From contig JAHRHY010000004.1 in the NCBI GenBank assembly GCA_019671135.1, forward strand, positions 1,984,001-2,048,000: a stretch of 64,000 nucleotides of DNA. Direction: 5' to 3'. This document shows, in pieces, positions 59,426-64,000 of this stretch. Under the pieces are notes generated by a model, which was not told the DNA's origin, made no database searches, and saw only the letters and a list, made by a program, of their open reading frames with translations. Every line of letters starts with the position of its first letter. The stretch's first letter is position 1. This stretch comes from Linnemannia hyalina (taxonomy: Eukaryota > Mortierellomycota > Mortierellomycetes > Mortierellales > Mortierellaceae). Made by a program: the position numbers and the translations under genes.

Positions 59426-59733
59426 GATGGAGTGTTGTTGTTGGTTGAAGTTTGGGAAAAAGTTTGTTGGCTAATTGTTTCAGTAACAAAGAAGGCACGA
59501 TTGTTAGCAAGCAAAGACTTAGGATCGGCAAAGACCCTGGCTGATGTCAAGAGACGGAATGATCCACAGTTCCAGGAGTGTCGGTTGTGTCCTAGAGACT
59601 GGGTGTACCTTGCGAGGTCGTGAAAGCGCAAAGGGATGAGGGTAAGTGGAGAATAACGATTGAAACGAAGGAGGCGCCTCTCTTTTATGTGGCAATAATC
59701 ATTACGGTGACGTAGTTAAAAATGGTTTAGTGG

Positions 59734-60895
59734 CTATGCGTTTAGGTTTTGGTTGAGATATTCTACAAAGCCCTCGGCTACTCTAGTCATATCGAGCAAG
59801 GTGTGCATCTTGTTGATCGACGTGAACTGTCGACGCAACCTCCTCAGCTCGCTCAAAGTAACCACCCGCGTTGGTGGAAGCTGCAAAAGAATGGACGAAA
59901 GTGGCGCCTTGATCTGCTTAGTTGGATCTCCAGACTTTTGGGCGTCGAGGATAGCCTGAATCACATTCTGCGTCGTCTGATCAAACTCATACAGGTAGTT
60001 GGTTTCCTTCACGACTTTCTATAAATTCCATTGGATAAGTGGTGCACAAATACCTTAGTTCATGGCCAACGAGCAAAACGAAGCGATCCTGAAAGTGTAG
60101 AAAAAGAATGAGAAACGCATCCTTACCACAACGGTGGACATGTTTGGAGGCTTCGCCTTTTTCAAGATGACAGAGTCCCAGATCTCATCCTCGGGCAATT
60201 TATCTTCTGGTACCATGACGAAAAGAGGTGAGTCCCACCGTGTCCTTGAGTCTGGTTCCTCGAATCTGACCAACAATTCCTCGAATATCGTCTCTGGGTA
60301 TGCTCCCGACTCCTTGTTCCATGCTCTTGCTCTGTCGGGGATACAAGCGCAGAATACCTAATCGATGACACCCAGGTGGTTCATCATCGGGCATAAACAA
60401 GAAGGATATGATAATTAGAATGTTAGCAACCCGTCTATTGTCCTTTTGGAGTCGCTCAAATCCATAGCATTTCTGCGAATTCGGTTGTGCGATCATCATC
60501 GCGACAATCTGATTATAGAACCCATAATAGCTCCTTACCACGCAATGGGGCGTTCCAATGGCTCGCGCAACGCAGTAAAGCTGATACCGAAAGCCCTTGA
60601 TGTAGTTCAAACTGTCAACAATGACGATATCATCTTTGGAAAGAAGTCTCTCGACTGCCGACATGAGCGCGCCTCGGGCCTTCTTTTCGTCCGCAGCAGT
60701 GTTGTAGGAGACGTGCTTGTTGAGATTCAGCGACTCGTCGTTGACAATGTGAATCCGGTAGTCCTTGGTCTTTGGTGCTGAATCATCCTGTGCCTGAGCC
60801 TGTGCTGCCAGTCTTGTTTCGAAGAATGTCTTTAGTTCCTGTGCCCTGGTTGTTTTCCCGCTCGTGGGCAGTCCGCTGAGAATGACAAGTGGCAT
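59734..60895 (-). CDS. KTI12: KTI12, Elongator-associated P-loop protein
   Basis: Regulator of the Elongator complex, needed for wobble-uridine modification of tRNAs; its N-terminal half is a tRNA-binding, PSTK-like P-loop ATPase. Exons 60895-60539, 60357-60127 and 60018-59734 give 290 residues (yeast 313). The Walker A motif is GLPTSGKTT (residues 8-16). Next are VNDESLNL, the switch-like VIVDSLNYIKGFRYQLYCVA, and after the first splice ACIPDRARAWNKESGAYPE, then ELLVRFEEPDSRTRWDSPLF, the family's most conserved block. The C-terminal helical part is LSELRRLRRQFTSINKMH. Intron 1 (181 bp) is phase 0, as is intron 2. The unspliced frame of exon 1 continues open for about 112 more codons but loses the family sequence. 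Divergent from the membrane-protein gene at 61,798 over 902 bp. Confidence 0.93.
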
Positions 60896-61797
60896 TGCTG
60901 TTCTGAATGAAGAGAGAATGAGTGGAGATCAACAACAACCGTATAACCGTTGTAGAAAAAGAAGAAAATAACGCCCCCAACTTCTAGGGTGGGTAGGGAT
61001 TGAGCACGTGACTTCGTTTGTGTGGGAGTTTTGAACCCAGGGTTCGAAGACAGGGGGAAGAGTTGCCAGGAGATGGGTCTTCCTCCTCCCTTCTGGAGAG
61101 CCTGGTGTCGGCTCCAGATGTTTGGGTTACTTCGTTGATGGCTGGGTTTGTCATGCTGTTGTGTTGTGTATATTTTCTTTTTTGTATTGTAGTCGCAGAT
61201 GGTTGGTGGGAGTGGAATGAAAAAGGGATATATATTGTGTGGTCGCTGTTGTTGTTGTTGTCGCTGTTGTTGTTGTTGTCGCTGTTGTTATCGCTGGTGA
61301 TAAAGAAAACTCTGGTGAACCCGTTATGCCTACACGAAGGGAAAAAAGGCCCATATTTAATATTCATCACACTCGTCCTATCCTACTAATTATCTTTGTC
61401 TGTTGTGGTGTCTGCTTACCTGCACGAAAGAGGGAAAAAAGGTTACTTTCCTCTCTCGCGTACAGGCTCTTGACAGTTATAAATTATTACGCGAAACGGT
61501 TGGATAGGATCTTCCACTACTGCGCGAAGAACGAGCAGCAACACTCCAATGAACTAGAACATTCACCCAAACACTCACTGTCATAGCAGTAGCATTATCA
61601 ATAACCTGCCTGTAAAAGGGCGAGGGTGTGTGGTTGCGAATTGTCCACAGGGATTACCTCTTTTGTCTTTTTTCTTTGGCCTTTCTTCAGGTGAATACTC
61701 ACTTTCTCCTTCTTTCTTCTCTCTTCTCCGTCTTCACCCTCTTTTTCCTCCATACATCTCCCATCACCAACGTATTCAAACATATATTCTCCACCTC
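60896..61797. other. Divergent intergenic region with GTT/GTC trinucleotide repeat
   Basis: No gene seen. 61,240-61,292 holds a GTTGTTGTTGTCGCT-type repeat. 61,700-61,790 is C/T-rich and is the probable leader of the next gene. Confidence 0.6.
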
Positions 61798-63929
61798 ATG
61801 GATCCCCCAACGCCACACAGAGGCAATGCCCAGTCACCCAAAAGCAGGAACGACGATGTTACGTCTGGTTGCTGGCGACAGTTTTCCAAGCCTGCCAACT
61901 ATGCCGAGGACTACAACGGAGGAATGGGTCGCACACTCGAGCCACTGAGACGATCCAGGATTCCTCGGAAACATAACTCGGCCTCTCTTATCACCCCTAC
62001 TTCACCTCTACCTCTTGTTCCCTCCAATAACCCCTTGACACTCAATTCGCCAGAACGCATCGCCATATCATCCGACTATATCCCTCTTTCGCCACAAACC
62101 CCTCCATTCTTTGCACCATCTACCCAACAAAACTTCACAGAGTCATCTTTGGTCGAATCACCAGCAACAGAGAAATCAAGCCTCACCTACATATCACTGG
62201 CCAAGTCCACCATATCCAACGGTCAGGACAGCAGCCCATCAGTCGACATCGGAGGAAGCAATAGCACATTGAATGGAAGTGCTGTTAGTATCGAGAACAA
62301 CGTTTCAACCAGTAGCAGCTCCAGTCAGTCATCGACACCAGGCCAACCCAGCGACAATAACGAGACAAGCAATAGCGGCGATGGATCAGGAACAACATTA
62401 GAGGCAGGGTCTGGATCTGCAGGTACCCCTAAAAAACCGAGACCATCAGTGCCGAGGATTATCATTCCCGATGGAACATCAATCAACCTATCAACACCGC
62501 CAACCACACCTCGTCAGTCTTACAGAACCCCATTGCCCGTCGTTATGGTTCACTGGCCCTACACTCTCCAACAGATCAAGGAGAAACTGCGCTCACAGGG
62601 TCGATTACCTTACCGCAGGAACCAAGTAGCACCGCTTCGACAAGCAGTTGACCCAGGAAACAATACGGCAGATCAACGACAGAAGAGCACCCAGCAAACG
62701 CCAAGAGCAACAGGACAAGCCGATGTACAGATTGAACTGGCAGAGTTAAGTCCAGCTGAGGGTCGGGAGTCATTTCCAGAAGTCAACAGTGCTCTCGACG
62801 ATCCATCTTCTCCAGAGCAGCTCCCTCGTCTCCCACACATGTCAGAGTTTGGTGTGATGGGGTTCCAAACGGGCGGCAGGAACGATTCAATGTCGTCGAG
62901 CGATAAGTTCATTTGGTGGGACTATGAAGAGTCATCCGAGGGTTTCTTTTCGAGGGAACGGTGGCGAAGAGCTCTTTGTTCACGGCCTGGTCTTGTCAAC
63001 CTGTGCAAGCACATCGTTGCCACCTCACTTGGTCTGATCACAATCCTCGCACTTGCACTGACAGCATTGGGCAGGATCAAGAATCACCAACAAGTATCCG
63101 ACACCATTCCTGAGAGTCTTGCTGACAACATCATGGAGTCGCAGATCGTGGTAATCAAGGATTTTAATCGCCTTCAGCAGGCAAACCTAGCGCAAGGAAA
63201 CTATGCGCAGCTGGAACAGCAACCCCAGGTGAAGACGACTTCCAAGATTCCCATCTGGACTCAGCCTATTCGACAAGGATGTTTCCACGAAAAGTGCGAC
63301 ATCAAGGACCTCAGCAAAGAGTACTTTGCATTTATGGTGAGTGTTTACTGTAACGATATTTTTTTTGGCGACTATCCGCAACCAGGTGGACGCTAAACCC
63401 TATCCGTGAACTATGCTTATGTATCTCGCCATAGAACCCCGAGTCGTTTGGGATCGCATTGCCGCATAATTGGCCGTCACTCTGCAACAGCTGCATTGAA
63501 ATCTCAAGGAACCAGTTTGTGTACAAAACTAAGGTCCGGATCCTCGGTGATCTCTCAACATGCTCCGTCGATGCTACTCAACCCAATGGATCTGTCGTTC
63601 CAAGCCCTGTCTCTTCTACCCCTGCCTCGACCTCTCAGTCCATATCAGCGACCCTGCCATCTAACCCTGTCCACAAGACGCATCGCCACAAGCCCAAACG
63701 CCTAGGTACTATTCCGGACCTATACCCTCATTCTCGAGAGAACAAGGCTCAAAAGAGACAAGAAGCGGGTGCCCATCCCTTGGTTCAAGATCCTGCGGTT
63801 GCAACCCTTCCTTATCTTATTGTCGATCCCTCTACATTCAATAACTTGACCATGTACGATACTCAGGCGGCACTGCACGATATGGTTCTGCTTCCAGTCC
63901 AGTTCCGCTTCGTGGTGTGCGAAAGCTGA
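61798..63929 (+). CDS. Single-pass membrane protein, unrecognised
   Basis: Exons 61798-63336 and 63435-63929 (intron 98 bp, phase 0, GTGAGT/ATAG) give 677 residues. Residues 1-395 are Ser/Thr/Pro/Asn-rich and probably disordered, with proline-directed phosphosite-like SP/TP motifs. A membrane span lies near 400-424 (IVATSLGLITILALALTALG). The part after it is more ordered, with a Cys pair CFHEKC, a hydrophilic linker, then SFGIALPHNWPSLCNSCIEI, NQFVYKTKVRILGDLSTCSV and a hydrophobic C-terminus LHDMVLLPVQFRFVV. With no signal peptide, a type II orientation is likely, with a disulfide-bearing luminal or extracellular domain. The stop at 63927-63929 may be intronic: a GTGTGC donor (63915) and a CCATACCAG acceptor (63960) with a CTAAC branch site would extend the gene past the window. 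No family recognised. Confidence 0.7.
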
Positions 63930-64000
63930 CGCCTAACAATAAAACTTGCATCCATACCAGGTACGGTTTTGCTTGCTTGTGCAAGGAACTTCATTTCTGC

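Overview
This 64 kb window is nuclear DNA from a filamentous fungus, most likely an early-diverging lineage (Mortierella-like Mortierellomycota or Mucoromycota). Genes carry many short GT-AG introns (mostly 50-250 bp). Encoded families include fungal ones (OPT oligopeptide transporters, a KRE2/MNT1-type GT15 mannosyltransferase, a tricalbin). PUS10 is present, which Saccharomyces lacks. Non-coding DNA is rich in pyrimidine and GA tracts and microsatellites. The lineage is inference; no rRNA or other marker is present. Gene models were built by hand by joining reading frames across splice sites, so distal exons and UTRs are less certain than cores.

Layout. 1-7.9 kb: tandem array of three OPT transporters, the first cut by the window edge. 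7.9-13 kb: gene-poor, with a few candidate exons of an unrecognised minus-strand gene (8.3-9.8 kb). 13-14.8 kb: a DAACS dicarboxylate/amino acid symporter. 15.2-18.2 kb: eIF2B epsilon, convergent with a six-C2 tricalbin (18.4-23.7 kb, minus). 23.7-26.8 kb: gene-poor. 26.8-29.1 kb: PUS10. 29.1-35.1 kb: gene-poor, with a broken coding stretch, a 10-bp minisatellite, a TTTGAC motif cluster and a small candidate gene with two possible last exons. 35.1-37.1 kb: purine permease, convergent with the GT15 mannosyltransferase (37.3-39.3 kb, minus). 39.5-44.4 kb: SLP1-type SUN protein (minus), divergent from MCD4 (44.8-49 kb). 49.2-51.9 kb: S6K/Psk1-like AGC kinase (minus), divergent from APC2 (52.6-56.2 kb). 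57.2-59.4 kb: YRA1/ALY mRNA export adaptor (minus) with a 1.3 kb intron. 59.7-60.9 kb: KTI12 (minus), divergent from an unrecognised single-pass membrane protein (61.8-63.9 kb).

There is no operon or biosynthetic cluster. Transporters (OPT x3, DAACS, NAT) dominate the left half. Secretory pathway genes (GT15, SLP1, MCD4) are adjacent at 37-49 kb, and MCD4 and SLP1 share a 424-bp divergent promoter region. The most notable finds are the outsized YRA1 intron at nearly the yeast position, which contains a decayed antisense coding relic; an APC2 with no visible C-terminal WHB domain; and several small unlisted genes in 'empty' stretches.
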